DNA of 64,000 nucleotides, from contig CANTUR010000425.1 of NCBI GenBank assembly GCA_947683625.1, positions 1,488,001-1,552,000 on the forward strand, read 5' to 3'. Below are positions 36,662-51,538 of the stretch, piece after piece. The position numbers and the translations under genes were made by a program. Every line of letters begins with the position of its first letter. Positions within the stretch are counted from its first letter, which is position 1. The DNA comes from Mallotus nudiflorus (Eukaryota > Streptophyta > Magnoliopsida > Malpighiales > Euphorbiaceae). Below the pieces are notes generated by a model. It had not been told where the DNA came from. It made no database searches and saw nothing but the letters and a program-made list of their open reading frames with translations.

Positions 36662-38942
36662 CTAGGCAAATATACTGGAATCGATTTGCTGAACATTAGG
36701 AAAAATCTGTTTCAACGTAATAGCATAGTTTGGTGATCTTGCCTGCAATAAAAAGGAGGATCAGAGAAATGAAAACTCAACAGCAAAAATAATAACATCA
36801 AAAGAAAATGTGCTAAGTAACAAAACACCACAGGTTCCTTTTCAAGCAATCAAACAAGCATGTCAAGTGCTGAAGCAATTGATTATTGTGGTATCCATCA
36901 TGCACAGATGCTGTCAATGAAAACAAGTGTTTTGTTGTCTATTGAAATTAATATTCCCTGATAATAAAAGTAAATCAGCAAAAAGAAAATTACATGCATT
37001 TGTTAAAGAGAATCCAGGATCCAGAAAATAAACTGTATAACAAAGTTCAAGACATCAGACATTGAACAACATAATGTCATGAAATAAGCTGATGTTAAGA
37101 AAATCCAACATAAGATATTCCATTGACATTGATATCAAGTACAAGAAATGTCATGACCCCAGATAAGATTTATTAATGAAAAATATCAGGTTAATCACTT
37201 CCTCAATTTGAAGATCATCATCACCAAACAAGACAACAAGAAAGATAAAAAAGAATGCTAATGTGTTGAATAATCAGGGAAGGTGATACATATCCAATGG
37301 TTTCTGGCATGCAAGCAAAATGCAACAATGAGGCTCTGAACAAATTAGAATTTCATACACATGGATTGTTTTCAAAGTAGATTGTAGTTAATTTCTCTTT
37401 GGAACCAGCAACAGCTTCAGCAATGCCTTCAAGTGATTCTATTTGGTTGTCATTGAGCCATAGATCTTCTAAACTGCTCAAAGAGGTAAAAAAAAAAAAA
37501 TGAGACTAACAGTTGAACATGTAAATATATGATCCAGGGGAGGAATATACATACTGGGTCAGGTTCTGAATGTCACCCACTGAAGTTAGCTTGTTAGATG
37601 ATACATCTAGTACAGAGAGGTTGACCAAGTTTGACAGGCCTTCCATTTTGCTGATGCCATTATGACTCAAATATAGCTCTTCTAGAGCAACACATTCCTG
37701 GAATTCAGTTAAAATTTCAGGAAAGAAAAAAACGATCAGATAACATATGGACAGAAATTTCAGTATAATTGAAATCCATGAGAGCTTTTCTTGCCACCAG
37801 GAATACAATTTTCAAAAATACCTCGAGTCCTAGCATAGAAGTTAAGCGATTGCTTTGCAGGCTAAGCTTTTTGATGCATTTCAGCCCACATAAGTCAATC
37901 GTTTTGATACGATTTCGTCCCAGCCACAGCTCATGTAAGTTGGTTAAATTTTGCAAATTTTCCATTACCTGTGACAACAAAATAATTGCTTTTGAACTAA
38001 GACCATGCCCCCACACACACACACACAAAAAAATAATAATACTCATCTGTCTTTAGTTTATGACACTCACATGCAATAGAAAGAGAGTCCCGCATGAAAC
38101 CTCAATTCTTAATTGTGAAAAGAAAAAGATAAAAGAGGACAAACCCGTAATCTATTGGAACCAAGTTCAAGGATTTGTAACTGATGAAAATGGTCAATCT
38201 CCTCCATCTTTGTTACTTCATTTTTAGAAACATAGAGTTCCTTCAAAGTATTGGAGACCTTCCACAACCCATTCAAAGACCTTATTTCATTAAAGGAAAC
38301 ATCAAAGACCAATAGTTTCTTGAATATAGCAACATCAGGAATCCTCATTAATTTGTTATCCCTCAGCACCAACTCCTGCCATAATTAGAATTTGTCAATT
38401 TCTCTCAATTATGACATCAAAATCATCCATATTCTGCACAATAATATAAGTAAAACTCTATCTCATGGTGTTTGAAAACAAAAAATGTAATACTAAAATT
38501 CAATTCTATCTATTCAATCGCATGTTTATAAGGGCCCTACTTGCTAGAATTCAATTTTTTCAACTTAGAAGCAAAATAAACATATAAATAAGAACCAATT
38601 TGCTGCCATTGAGTTTAATTTGGTAAAAAACAGTGACTTGGTTACCTCGAGACATGACAACGCGACCCAGCCAGAGAATGGCTCGATTGCAGCATCATCG
38701 ATGAGATTTTGTCGCAGAGAGAATTTTTTCAGGTTCGACAGATGTGCAATTCTAGGGTCTAAACTCGACAACCGATTTGCCGTCAAGTCTAACTCTGTTA
38801 GAAGTGGAGATAACTCGACTGAGTCGAGATCGTGAAGCTGGAAGCTGGTAAGGTCCAGTGCAGTGCTTGATGGATCGATTTCCACCATTTGATCTCCAAT
38901 ATCGGGATTCGAATCCGCCGGCGGTTGGTTGGCGCCATCCAT
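36662..38942 (-). CDS. SDS22/PPP1R7-type leucine-rich repeat protein (6 exons, 337 aa)
   Basis: Homologue of the protein phosphatase 1 regulatory subunit SDS22 (PPP1R7), which binds PP1 catalytic subunits in nucleus and cytosol. Exons (plus coordinates, read right to left): 38646-38942, 38145-38375, 37822-37968, 37555-37697, 37359-37473, 36662-36742; phases close and total 1,014 nt. The protein is an array of about ten 22-residue repeats from residue 45: LTELDLTANRLSSL, LKKFSLRQNLI, LVLRDNKL, LLVFDVSFNEIRSL, LKELYVSKNEV, LQILELGSNRL, LHELWLGRNRI, LEELYLSHNGI, LSVLDVSSNKL, LEDLWLNDNQIESL. It closes with an LRR cap: ENNPC, then ARSPNYAITLKQIFPNVQQI. Acidic N-terminus, no signal peptide or membrane segment. 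From memory the Arabidopsis homologue (At5g19680) neighbours STT3A (At5g19690), as here. Confidence 0.94.
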
Positions 38943-39144
38943 TGATGAACGAAGGGAAAAATTGGAAGAGTTTCAGGTTAGTGTGACTCTCTCAGCGTAT
39001 CGATTCGACGAGAAAGACGTTAGTTGGGCTTTTGTAAGTGGTCCACTTTGCAGTATATTTTGGGCTTTTATGATCCATGTCGGCATGAAAAGCCCATCTA
39101 ATATAGTCGGAACGAGATAAAAGTTGTTGTGAACAATTTTATAA
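38943..39144. promoter_or_regulatory. LRR gene upstream region
   Basis: About 200 bp between the LRR gene start codon and the left end of the Mutator-like element. It must hold the 5' UTR and core promoter unless these extend into the transposon. No clear TATA box. Confidence 0.4.
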
Positions 39145-39249
39145 AAATTAATTGAGAAATTTACCAAAAAGCCCAATTTTTAAACTTACTAAATTGCGAC
39201 CAATTTTCATTTATTATATTTTTACTTGGTCTCTTTACTTTCATGTTAT

Positions 39250-39690
39250 ATATTTTCTTTCTTGCCCCTCATTATTATTTTTTTCTTCTCCTCATATTTT
39301 TTTTTATTTTTATTTTAAAATATTTTCTTTTTTATTTATTTTTTTCTCATTCTCCTGTATTTCTTTTTCTTTTTTTAATTAATAAAAATTTAGGCAAAAT
39401 TATTATCATTTTTTATTTTTTTTATTTCATTATTTTTTATTAGTTTTTATTTTTATTTTTATTTTATTAAACTTTTCAATTTTTTCATATTTAATAGCAA
39501 TTGGATGTTGACTTTTCTCCTTTTTTTCTTCTTGTTTTATTTTTTTTTATTTTTTATTTTTCTCTTTTCCTTCTTTTTTCCTTTCTTTCTTTCTCTCTTT
39601 TTTTATTTTTATTTCTTTTTTATTCTCTATTTTTTTAATTTTTATTTTCTCTTTACTTTTTCATTTCTTTCTCTTTTTTTCTTTTACTTC
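39250..39690 (+). repeat. T-rich low-complexity tract
   Basis: About 440 bp of near-continuous T with interspersed A, C and few G (ttttcttttttattt type). The ORFs at 39,152-39,702 reading FFFLFYFF are artefacts of it. Confidence 0.9.
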
Positions 39691-40092
39691 CAATGTTGTT
39701 GATTCTTCTGAAAAAGTTGGTGTTATTGGTGATGAAGTGTTAAAGGATTATGATTTGGTATTTTTTATGTTTTTTAGGTTATATTCATTTTGTATCCTTT
39801 TGGTTTTTGATACTTATGTTTGCTATTTGTTGTTTTAAGAAAAAAAAAATTAATTGCTAATGATGATGATATGTTTAATGTTATTGATTCTACCTTAAAG
39901 GTTATTGTTGGATTGGGTGGAGTTGTTGTATGTTTTTTTTTAACATTTTATGTTATTTTTTGTTTTTTATAAGTTTTGTTTATTTGTAATTTTTTTGTTG
40001 AATAGGGTGTTGAAAAGGTTTATTATGTTTCTGTTCCTACTCATTATAGTGGTTTTGGTGGACAGATTGTGAAGGCTGATGATGTGGTATAT
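39680..40092 (+). pseudogene. Exon-like fragments inside the MULE
   Basis: Three coding-like pieces separated by intron-like AT-rich stretches: VVDSSEKVGVIGDEVLKDYD, then DDDMFNVIDSTLKVIVGLGG, then GVEKVYYVSVPTHYSGFGGQ followed by IVKADDV, with gtattttttatg and gtatgttttttt donor-like sequences after the first two. No family recognised. These may be transposase leftovers or captured host gene fragments. Confidence 0.3.
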
Positions 40093-40900
40093 ATTGTTAT
40101 TAGTTTTTGTAATTTATTTTTATTACTTTTTGGTTTCTAATTTAATTTTATATTTGCATGATGATGAAGATTATTTTGTCAGTTCTCCTTCATAAAAAAA
40201 AAGGAGCATAGACTTGCCTATACTTAAAGTCTCATTTAATTGTTGTATAAGAAATTTAAAATAAACCAAAAGTATACAAAAAATATACTATAACTTAAAG
40301 CTAAACATTTTCTTTGGAGTTAAACAAGTTGTAATTATTGTAATAGAAAATTTTTAAAAAAATGAATATGCTTTTTAGTTTTTTGGTATTGTTGAGTCAT
40401 AAGAGGATGTTGCGTTTATAATTTGGTATCATTTTGTTTTTTTTTTTATACTTTTTTTGTTTTATTAATAACAATGTAGTTGCATCACATAGTTTCTTTT
40501 TGTATGTTTGTTATATTTATGCAATATTTATTTTATGTCCAAATATTTCATAGTTGAAGTAGAGTTATTATTTTGATTTTCTTTTGAATCTATTTTTGTT
40601 TTATTTTTTATTTCTGATTCATTTTTTTGTATCCTTTTAGTTTATTTTTGGTTTCTGATTCATTTTTTGTATCCTTTTGGTTTATGTTTGGTTTTCGATT
40701 CATTTTTTCTGTTTTAGTGACATGTTATATACATAACATGCATACATGCCTTTTCAGATATGGACACATTCCAACCCCATTTTTATATATCTTGTTATTT
40801 TTCTAATAAACTTTAAAGAAAAAGGACCAAATATATATTATAATAATATAATGTTGAATTCAAAAGTTTTGATCAATTAAATTAAATAAAAATATCTTGT

Positions 40901-40902
<2 letters not shown>

Positions 40903-40982
<80 letters not shown>
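40903..40982. repeat. (TA)n microsatellite
   Basis: About 80 bp of alternating TA inside the MULE. The ORF at 40897-41115 reads through it and is not a gene. Confidence 0.97.
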
Positions 40983-40992
<10 letters not shown>

Positions 40993-41368
40993 TATAGAGT
41001 TGATTATTTCAATAGACAACTTCATTTGCAACTACAGGGGAAAGATCAAAGGTTGCCATCAATAATTTATTCAAGAGTCTTGGCAATTGAAGTGAAATAT
41101 TATGTATATGAGTGATAGCAAAGTGGAGATCACACCTTTTTCTATCTGCAAATTCATTTTTTCATTTTGTTTACCCATAGTGTAATGTGGTCAAATCTTA
41201 AAAAATATATATATTTTTTTAAAAGTTGATGTATTTAACGCTAAACCAAAAGGAAAAGGTTGCATTAGCTAGTAAAATTTGGAAGTTCCATTTACAGTCC
41301 ACTTGCCAACTAGGTAAAAGAAAAAAAAATAATGGTCATCTATCTCTGTCTTAAAAGCAACACCATGT

Positions 41369-41370
<2 letters not shown>

Positions 41371-41406
<36 letters not shown>
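41371..41406. repeat. (TA)n microsatellite
   Basis: About 36 bp of alternating AT, inside the MULE. Confidence 0.95.
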
Positions 41407-41409
<3 letters not shown>

Positions 41410-42905
41410 TTAAGAAGAAAAGTGTCTGGGTGGTTAAAATCTAATTAGTATCCTACGAACATTCCAAATTCAAGAAAAAACAACACTCGCTGCAATCAAA
41501 TGCGTAGCAACACTTCACACAAACATTTTTGCAAACACATGCCATGCAGAAAAGAACACACTGAAACCAACGTACAAAAATGAGCTTATATATAACCCAT
41601 TACAATCATTCAAATCAACCCAATAAAATAAGAATGAGTAAACCAAAGGTCAAATTCAACTATTCATCAATAATTTACCATATGGTTCAAATAACAAAAA
41701 AAAATGTTAAGAAAGATACATGTTTTTTTTAGGAGTTAATCATCAAAGAAAAAAAAAGAATGAATCTATTACACTACATAAAATTCAAGAGAAGCACAAA
41801 CACAAGGATGACTAAATCCTCCTAACATCATCAATACAAAAAACATGACATTATAATTCAATAAATTCTGGTGGCCTCTCTTTCATAAAATTATTTCAGA
41901 TTCCAAAAATTATAAAAATTGAATAAAAATAAATAAACAAACCGGAGATATGATTTTTGTGATCCATTGCCAAAACAAAACTACAAAGCCAATTACATAC
42001 AGAAAATGATGATATCGAAGTAATAAAAAATCTCAATTCAACTTATTAAAATCATTCTCAAAACAAAAGGTTGTTGCTTCTTGATTTTCTTCGTTTGTGT
42101 GCACCTCTGTCTTTAATTTTTTGTTTGTAATTTGTACCTGCATAATGGATTTTCTCTAAGATTTACAGGTGATGCTTATCATTGTTGCCCTCTACTTTCA
42201 AGCTCTTATTCTCCCTTCTCGCTCTTAGTGTCCCTTTTTTTTTTTTTTGCATCCCTTTCTTTTTTTTTTTTAGAACAAAAGCGAAAGCCAGAGAGATCCA
42301 TGCATTGGAAAAATAAAGAAACCCAACATGAATCAATTAAGAAAATGAAGAAGGGACGACCAAAGAGAAAGAAAATTGAATGCCATCGGAGGAGTTGCTG
42401 GCAACAGAGAGGACGTGGTGATGGTGATACTGGTGGAGGTAAATGAAGATGCTCAGAAGAGAGATGGAATTTTTTTTAGCATCCTTTTCTTTTCTTTTTT
42501 TTTTTTTTTTTGCATGGTTTATGTTAAGTTAAGACACAGAGGTAAATATTTTTTGTTTTTGTGGGCATTTTAGTAAATAATGAAAAGTAGGTGCATTTTA
42601 GTGAATGAGAGCCCTTTTTTGGGCAATTATGTTAAAATCCCAAATTAATTTGAAAATCAATTTTCCTATTTTTTGTGGATTTGGATAATTATATTAATGT
42701 TTAAATCAATTTTTATATTCCAAAATTTAAAAAATATAAATATTTTTTTTCTTTGAAATGTATATAAATTTTATTGTAAGGGATTTTTCTACAATACCTT
42801 AAAGGTATTGCTACCTTTAAAAAAATTAATTTGAAAAAAAAATTACCTATAATATTAGGTTAACCGATTATAAGGTTTAAAAAATTTAACGTTATAGTTT
42901 AAAGG

Positions 42906-43266
42906 TATAATACATACATAACCCCATGTACTTATCACTTTTTGTCAGTTTGACACCTCAACTTATAGTTTTACCATTTTGACACCTGAACTTGGCTAAA
43001 ATATATTAGTTTGCACTAATATGATGACATAATGCATCTACCACCCTTGTACTTGTCACTTTTTGTCAGTTTGACACATCTACTTGTAGTTTTTAATCAA
43101 TTAAACCCTTATGATATGACACATACTGATTCGCTATTCCATGTTATATGTGTTGATCAAGGTTTCAAAATTATATTTAGCCAAGTTTAGATGTCAAAAT
43201 GACAAAACTATAAGTTGAGGTGTCAAACTAATAAAAAGTGACAAGTACATGGGGCCATATATTATA
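42906..43266. mobile_element. MITE-like element with about 95-bp terminal inverted repeats
   Basis: The first 95 bp (TATAATACATACATAACCCC... through cagtttgacacctcaactta, gttttaccattttgacacc, ending acttggctaaa) recur inverted at the right end (tttagccaagt... taagttgaggtgtcaaac ... ggggccatatattata) with roughly 85-90 percent identity by eye. A third related block (cttgtactt, tttttgtcagtttgacaca) lies at about 43,048-43,095. No coding capacity. No convincing target duplication, so the superfamily is open. Confidence 0.75.
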
Positions 43267-43360
43267 ATCTAAATTAAACATTTATGGTTCACCATACATT
43301 ATTTTATGGTCAACCATAAATTGTAAAATTAACATATCAAATTAAATATATTTTTATAAA

Positions 43361-43365
43361 CTTTA
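43361..43365 (+). repeat. Target-site duplication cttta, left copy
   Basis: Directly precedes the TG of the chromovirus 5' LTR and matches 57112-57116. Confidence 0.9.
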
Positions 43366-46087
<2,722 letters not shown>

Positions 46088-46091
46088 AAGT

Positions 46092-46104
46092 TGATATCAT
46101 AGCC
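46092..46104 (+). promoter_or_regulatory. Primer-binding site of the chromovirus (tRNA-iMet type, mutated)
   Basis: TGATATCATAGCC, five bases after the LTR end, against the canonical TGGTATCAGAGCC: two mismatches. The related minus-strand element at 1968-1979 keeps the perfect form. Confidence 0.85.
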
Positions 46105-46272
46105 TAAGTTTAATATGGTTGGACCTAAGTTGCTAAAGTCTAAGTTTTCTTTAAAACTACTGCAACAATTAGGTTCGATTATGTCTTTGAAAGTCTTCAT
46201 TGCTTTAGAATTTTGCAAAATTGTTAGGATGTCTATTTTTTTCTAAATAGTGTTTGTTTATGTTCTTTCAGA

Positions 46273-49200
46273 ATGAGAATGAGAGTGCAAACCAGTCCAC
46301 TGGTTGATGAGGCCAAGGATGAGGAGTCCTACTAGGATGAGATTCTACCTCCTGAGCCGTCGGTTAAGCATAGGGGTAAAGGTAGAGGTGGACCTAGAGG
46401 AGCGACAAGTCATCGTAGACAGAGAGAGCTGCAAGATGAGGAACCTATAGGCTAGGATTTTAAGAAGGATGTTTTTGCACCAGGAGTTTAGTAGGGTACA
46501 ACAATGATACCCCAGGCCATACCACCTTTGCAACCTCTTTTTCAGTAGGGAGTTCAGGGTATATCAGACCTAGAGGCAGCTTTGTTTTACGCCAAATTTA
46601 GCAGCATTTCCTTTGATGGGACTTTAGACCTACTTAATTTTCTTCATGTGATTAAGTCAAGGACTCAAACTATATACACCGAGTATCAGTAGATTTTGAT
46701 TGTCGAGTTGTCAGTTAAGGGGCTAGTGTTAGATTGGTTTGTTCAGGTGATCCAATCCCACATGACTACACTAACTTAGGCTTAGTTCAGAGAGCAATTC
46801 ATGAGATGATTTTGCCCAGAGCCAATGCGAATGATTTACAGACTCCAACTGATGAATATTTCCAAAGGCGACAAGTTGGTAGAGGAGTACACTAGAGAGT
46901 TTCTTCGGTTGTCTAGATATGTCATGGATATAATGAGAGACTAGTATTTCATTATCACCACCTATGTTATTGGATTAGATTTTGCATTCGCTGCGATGCT
47001 TACTACGGGCTTGACTCTCGAGTTGGTGATTGAGCTAGCTAAGAAGATCAAACTTAGACTTTTCAGGCAAGGAGCTATACCTGATTTCTACCAAATAGGA
47101 GGTACCAGAGTAGGGGGATATCAGGATACTCTGTACTTGACATTTCAGATTAGCTCTAATAGTCAACCAAAATGATCTATTCAACAAGGCCAGAGACCTC
47201 AGTAAAGAGTCCATATGAGTGGCAGACATGGCCATAATAGGACCTGCAGACATGTTAAATTGAGTTCAGGTACTACCAGCAGTAGTAGTGAATAGAGTTA
47301 TGAATACAGTATCATAAGATCTACAGCCAGTGCCTGCAGACTTGTGGGAGAGTCCATCAAGGATCGTGTTATATGGCTCAAAGGGCATGTTTTTGATATG
47401 GAAAGATAGGACATTTTGCAAGACCTTGCCCCTATTCAAGTTTTTAGCAGCAATTTCCCCAGTCATCTTCAGCTAGTGTAGCTCTAGCTTAATTTTAGTT
47501 GTTGCCGTTCCAATGCCCAAGCACTTTTTAGTTTGTTGCCTAGCAAGGGCGAGGTAAAGGGGGTAGAGGCAACACTAGAGGATTTGAACAGGCTTCTACC
47601 AACCAATAAGGAGATAAAGGCTAGGCTAGAGTCTTCACTCTTACGCAGTAGGATGCTCAAGCATCCAACGTAGTGGTAGCAGATACACTCCTGGTATTTT
47701 TTATTGATACTAAAGTTTTTATTGATCTTGGTGCTACCCATTCTTTTATGTCCCCTGTGTTTACTTTAAAATCGAGTTGGCAAACTACGAGGATGGCAAT
47801 TCCTTTATTAGTTGCTACATCTCTAAGTGATTCGTTGGACACCAACGTGATTCTTTATGGGTGCCCTGTGTTAGTAAAATGCAAAGAGCTACTTGTAGAC
47901 TTAGTGTTGCTGGATGTAATGGATTTTGATGTAATCCTAGGTATGGACTGGTTGTCTCAGCATAATGGCTTATCATAGCAAATAAGTGATTTTTAAAATT
48001 CCAAGAGTTAAGGAATTCAAGTTTGTGGGTAATAAGAGTTCAATACCTCAAAATCTTATTTCAGCTATTACGACAAAGAAGATGTTGAGAAAAGGGTGTC
48101 AGGGATACTTAGCATTTGTCAGGGATACTACATTAGAGTCGACATCCATTTTAGATGTTCCTATAGCATGTGAGTTTCCAGATGTCTTCCCTGATGAATT
48201 ACCGGGTTTACCACCTCATAAGGAGATTGAATTCTACATTGATATGGTTCTAAGCATAGCTCTTATCTCTATGCTGCCTTATAAGATGGCTCCTATAGAG
48301 CTAAAAGAGTTAAAGGAGAAGTTGTAAGATTTGTTGGATAAGGGTTTTATAAGACCCAGTACTTCTTTTGGGATGCACCAATCCTGTTTGTAAAGAAGAA
48401 GGATGGTACCCTAAGACTATACATTGATTATAGAGAATTGAACAAGGTGACTGTTAAGAACAAGTACCCTATTCTAAGGATAGATGATTTGTTCGATTAC
48501 CTTCAGGGTGCACAGTTCTTTTCTAAGATTGACTTAAGGTCAGGCTATCATCAGTTACATATCAGTGAAACTGATGTTTCTAAAATGTCGTTCCGTACTA
48601 GATATGGCCACTATGAGTTTTTGATAATGTCTTTTGGATTAACTAATACACTAGTAACCTTTATGGATCTGATGAATAGGGTGTTCAAACCATTTGTGGA
48701 TTAGTTTGTAGTGGTATTCATTGATAATATACTAGTGTATTCGAAGAGTATGAAAGAGCATGAATATCACTTAAGAACTGTGCTATAGACACTAAAGGAA
48801 CATCAACTTTATGTTAAGTGCTCAAAGTGTGATTTTTGGCTGGAAAGTGTAGCATTCCTTGGGCATGTAGTGTCTAAGGATGGCATTCAGGTTGATCCAT
48901 AGAAGATTGAAGCAATGTTTAAATGGCCTAAATCGATAACAGTTATTGAGATTTGGAGTTTATTGGGTTTGCCTGGATATTATAGGAGGTTTGTCTAGGA
49001 TTTCTTAAGGATTGCAGTACCTATAACCTGTCTAACTTAAAAGAATGTGAAGTTTACGTGGTCAGACGCATGTGAGAACAACTTCGAACTGTTAAGGGAG
49101 AAGTTGACTACAACTCCAATATTGATTTTGCCTAATAGAGTAGATAAGTTTATTGTGTACTATAATGCTTGTAAAGTTGGCCTAGATTGTGTGTTGATAC

Positions 49201-51062
49201 AAAAAGGAAGGGTAGTGGCTTATGCTTTCAAGTAGTTGAAGAAGCATAAGTAGAACTATCCTACTCATGACCTAGAGATGGTTGCTGTAATCTTTGCTCT
49301 TAAGATTTAAAGACATTATCTATATGGGATAACATGCGAAATCTACATTGATCATAAGAGTCTGAAGTATATCTTTTAACAGAGAGATTTGAATCTCAAA
49401 CAGAGAAGATGGCTAGAACTTCTTAAGGATTATAATTGTGATATCTTATACCATCTAGGCAAGGCTAATGTGGTAGTAGATACCTTGAGTAGAAAGTCCT
49501 CAAGTAGTGTTGCTCATATCAGTATGGAGAGGAGACTGTTGATACAAGAGATGCACAAGTTGGTAGATTAAAGGTTGATGATGAAGATAACCAAGTCAGG
49601 AGGATTATTAGCTCAATTTAGAGTTAGATCAGTATTGAGGGACAGGATCAAAGAAACTTAAAGCTAAGATCCTGATTTAGTTGAGCTTATGGAGAAAGTT
49701 CATGAAGGCAAGTTCACTGATTGTAATCGCGATGATGAAGGTGTTCTATGGATCAGTGGGATATTGTGTATTCCTCATGTGGATAATTTAAGAGAAAATA
49801 TATTGGAAGAAACTCATTTTGTAGCCTATAGTGTACATCCTGGTTCTACTAAGATGTACCACAATATTAAAGATCTTTACTAGTGGGATGGAATGAAGAA
49901 AGATATAGTTGAATTTATTTCCAAGTGCTTGACCTGTCAGCAAGTGAAAGCAGAACATCAAAAGCCTTCTAGGAAGCTTCAATCTCTTTCAATCCCTGAG
50001 TGAAAATGGGAGAGAGTCATTATGGATTTTATGATGGATTACCTTATTCAAAGGATGGATATAATTCCATCTAAGTGATAGTAGATAGGTTAACCAAGTT
50101 AGCTCATTTTCTGCCAGTTAGAGCTACTTTTTCAATGGCCAAGTTGGCTAGGTTGTACATCAAGAATATTGTGTGTCTTTATGGGGTGCCTATTTCCATT
50201 ATTTCTGATAGAGTTTCAGTGTTTACCTTTTGATTTTAGCAGAAGTTACAAGAAACAATGGGTACAAGGCTTGACTTTAGTACTACTTTTCATCCTCAGA
50301 CAAATGGTCAGTCTAAGAGAATGATCCAAACACTTAAAGATATGTTTAGAATGTGTGTGATAGATCTTGGAGGCAATTGGGATGATCATCTGCCATTTCT
50401 AGAGTTTGCATATAATAATAGCTACCATAATAGTATTAAGATGACATTATATGAAGCATTGTATAGAAGGAAGTGTAGATCTCCTCTGTGTTGGAATGAA
50501 GTTAGGGAGAGAGAATTAACTGGACCATAAATTATTTAGGATGCAACCGAGAAGGTTACTTTTATAAGAAGGAGATTGGAAACAATAACTAGATGACAGA
50601 AGAGTTATGTAGACCTGAAGAGCAAGGATATAGAATTTCAGGTTGAAGACTATGTATTCTTGAAAGGGTCACTAATGAAGGGTGTTATGAGATTTGGCAA
50701 GAATGGAAAGTTGACACCGAGATACATAAGACCTTTTGAGATATTCGAAGAAAGTTGGTATGGTTGCATATCGATTGGCTTTGCCTCTAAATTTGTCTCA
50801 GGTGCATCCAGTGTTTCATGTGTCGATGCTCAGGAAGTATATTTTGGATCCTTCGCATTTTTTTCAGCCCCAACGTGTGGAAGTAAATGAAGATATGATA
50901 TACGAGGAAGAACCAGTGGGCATTATTGACTATTAAGTTCGACAGTTGCATTGTAAGCAGATCCCGATGGTCAAAGTCTTGTGGAGAAATAATAATATGG
51001 AAAAGCACACGTGGGAGACTGAGGCAAAAATGCAGGTGTCATATCCTTATCTGTCTCCTTGA
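46273..51062 (+). pseudogene. Chromovirus gag-pol polyprotein remnant
   Basis: Opens MRMRVQTSPLVDEAKDEESY then a stop; numerous further stops and frame changes. Recognisable in order: gag (LDWFVQVI, LVEEYTREFLRLSRY about 46.7-46.95 kb); protease VFIDLGATHSFMSP (about 47.71 kb), where the catalytic D-S/T-G has become DLG; RT (DELPGLPPHKEIEF, NKVTVKNKYPILRIDDLFD, FSKIDLRSGYHQL, and FIDNILVYS where FIDD would be expected, about 48.2-48.75 kb); RNase H (FTWSDACENNFELL, DHKSLKYIF about 49.05-49.4 kb); integrase with HHCC finger (...ISKCLTCQQVKAEHQKPS about 49.92 kb) and TFHPQTNGQSKRMIQTLKD-like core (about 50.29 kb); and chromodomain. Loss of the RT and protease catalytic residues and many stops make it non-functional. 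Confidence 0.92.
50890..51062 (+). pseudogene. Chromodomain segment at the integrase C-terminus
   Basis: After HPVFHVSMLRKYILDPSH (about 50.8 kb) the reading YEEEPVGIIDY, stop, VRQLHCKQIPMVKVLWRNNN and EKHTWETEAKM matches the chromodomain layout E-P-..I-L..R-..L.......VKVLW......TWE.E..M. This domain steers chromoviral integrase to modified histones in the family. One in-frame stop interrupts it. Confidence 0.85.
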
Positions 51063-51114
51063 TAAACCTTATATTTCTTTTTATTTGTTAAAATTCAAGA
51101 ACGAATTTTTATAC

Positions 51115-51124
51115 GGGGGGAAGA
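51115..51124 (+). promoter_or_regulatory. Polypurine tract of the chromovirus
   Basis: ggggggaaga one base before the 3' LTR start TGTTATAATCCG (51126); position and composition are those of a plus-strand primer. Confidence 0.85.
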
Positions 51125-51125
51125 T

Positions 51126-51538
51126 TGTTATAATCCGTATTTTTATTTATTTATTTATTTAAAAGGTGAATTATTGAGTTTTAAATATCATTTTATTCAA
51201 TTAGTGTTAAATGAGTATTTTTAATAAAATTTATTATTAAGAGTATTTTAGTAAAATTATTAATTTAGTGTACATTGTATATATGAATTTATTTAAGTAT
51301 ATATATATATAACAAAAGTAAAAGTAAAAAAAAAATAACGTGGCTACTACCACTTCTTCTTCTTCTTCTTCTTATTTCTTTTCTTTCTTTTTCTTCTTCT
51401 TTCTCTTCCCTTCCACTTGACACCACCACCACCACTACTACATCGGCCAGTCACCACCACCACCCAACGTTGCCGACAGCAGCTCGCCTCTACGTTGGAC
51501 CATTCCCCTTCTTCCTCTCTTTCCTCTTTTACTCTTCT
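51126..51538 (+). mobile_element. 3' LTR of the chromovirus, left piece
   Basis: TGTTATAATCCGTATTTTTA... parallels the 5' LTR start and continues through cgtggctactaccactt and ccaccaccacc to the insertion point of the nested solo LTR at 51538. Confidence 0.92.

Larger units (their letters stand above)
39154..42641. mobile_element. Mutator-like element (MULE), 3.5 kb, degenerate
   Basis: Left end GAGAAATTTACCAAAAAGCCC... and right end (reverse complement) GGGATTTTAACATAATTGCCC... align imperfectly over about 75 bp, including ACTAAATTGCGACC against ACTAAAATGCACCT, both followed by TTTTCATT. The ends are flanked by the identical 9-mer aaattaatt (39145-39153 and 42642-42650), the duplication length of Mutator elements. 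'TTTACCAAAAA.GCCC' is a familiar plant MULE terminus. The inside is AT-rich with two TA arrays. A plus-strand exon-like block lies at 39.68-40.09 kb, and an AT-hook-like KKMKKGRPKRKKIE reading at about 42,340-42,380 recalls MULE transposase C-termini. No intact transposase. The 9-mer is AT-rich, so chance is possible. Confidence 0.55.

Noticed and set aside
39152..39702. Three Phe-rich plus-strand ORFs that look like membrane proteins
   Set aside because: They arise from a T-rich low-complexity tract; composition alone explains the hydrophobicity.
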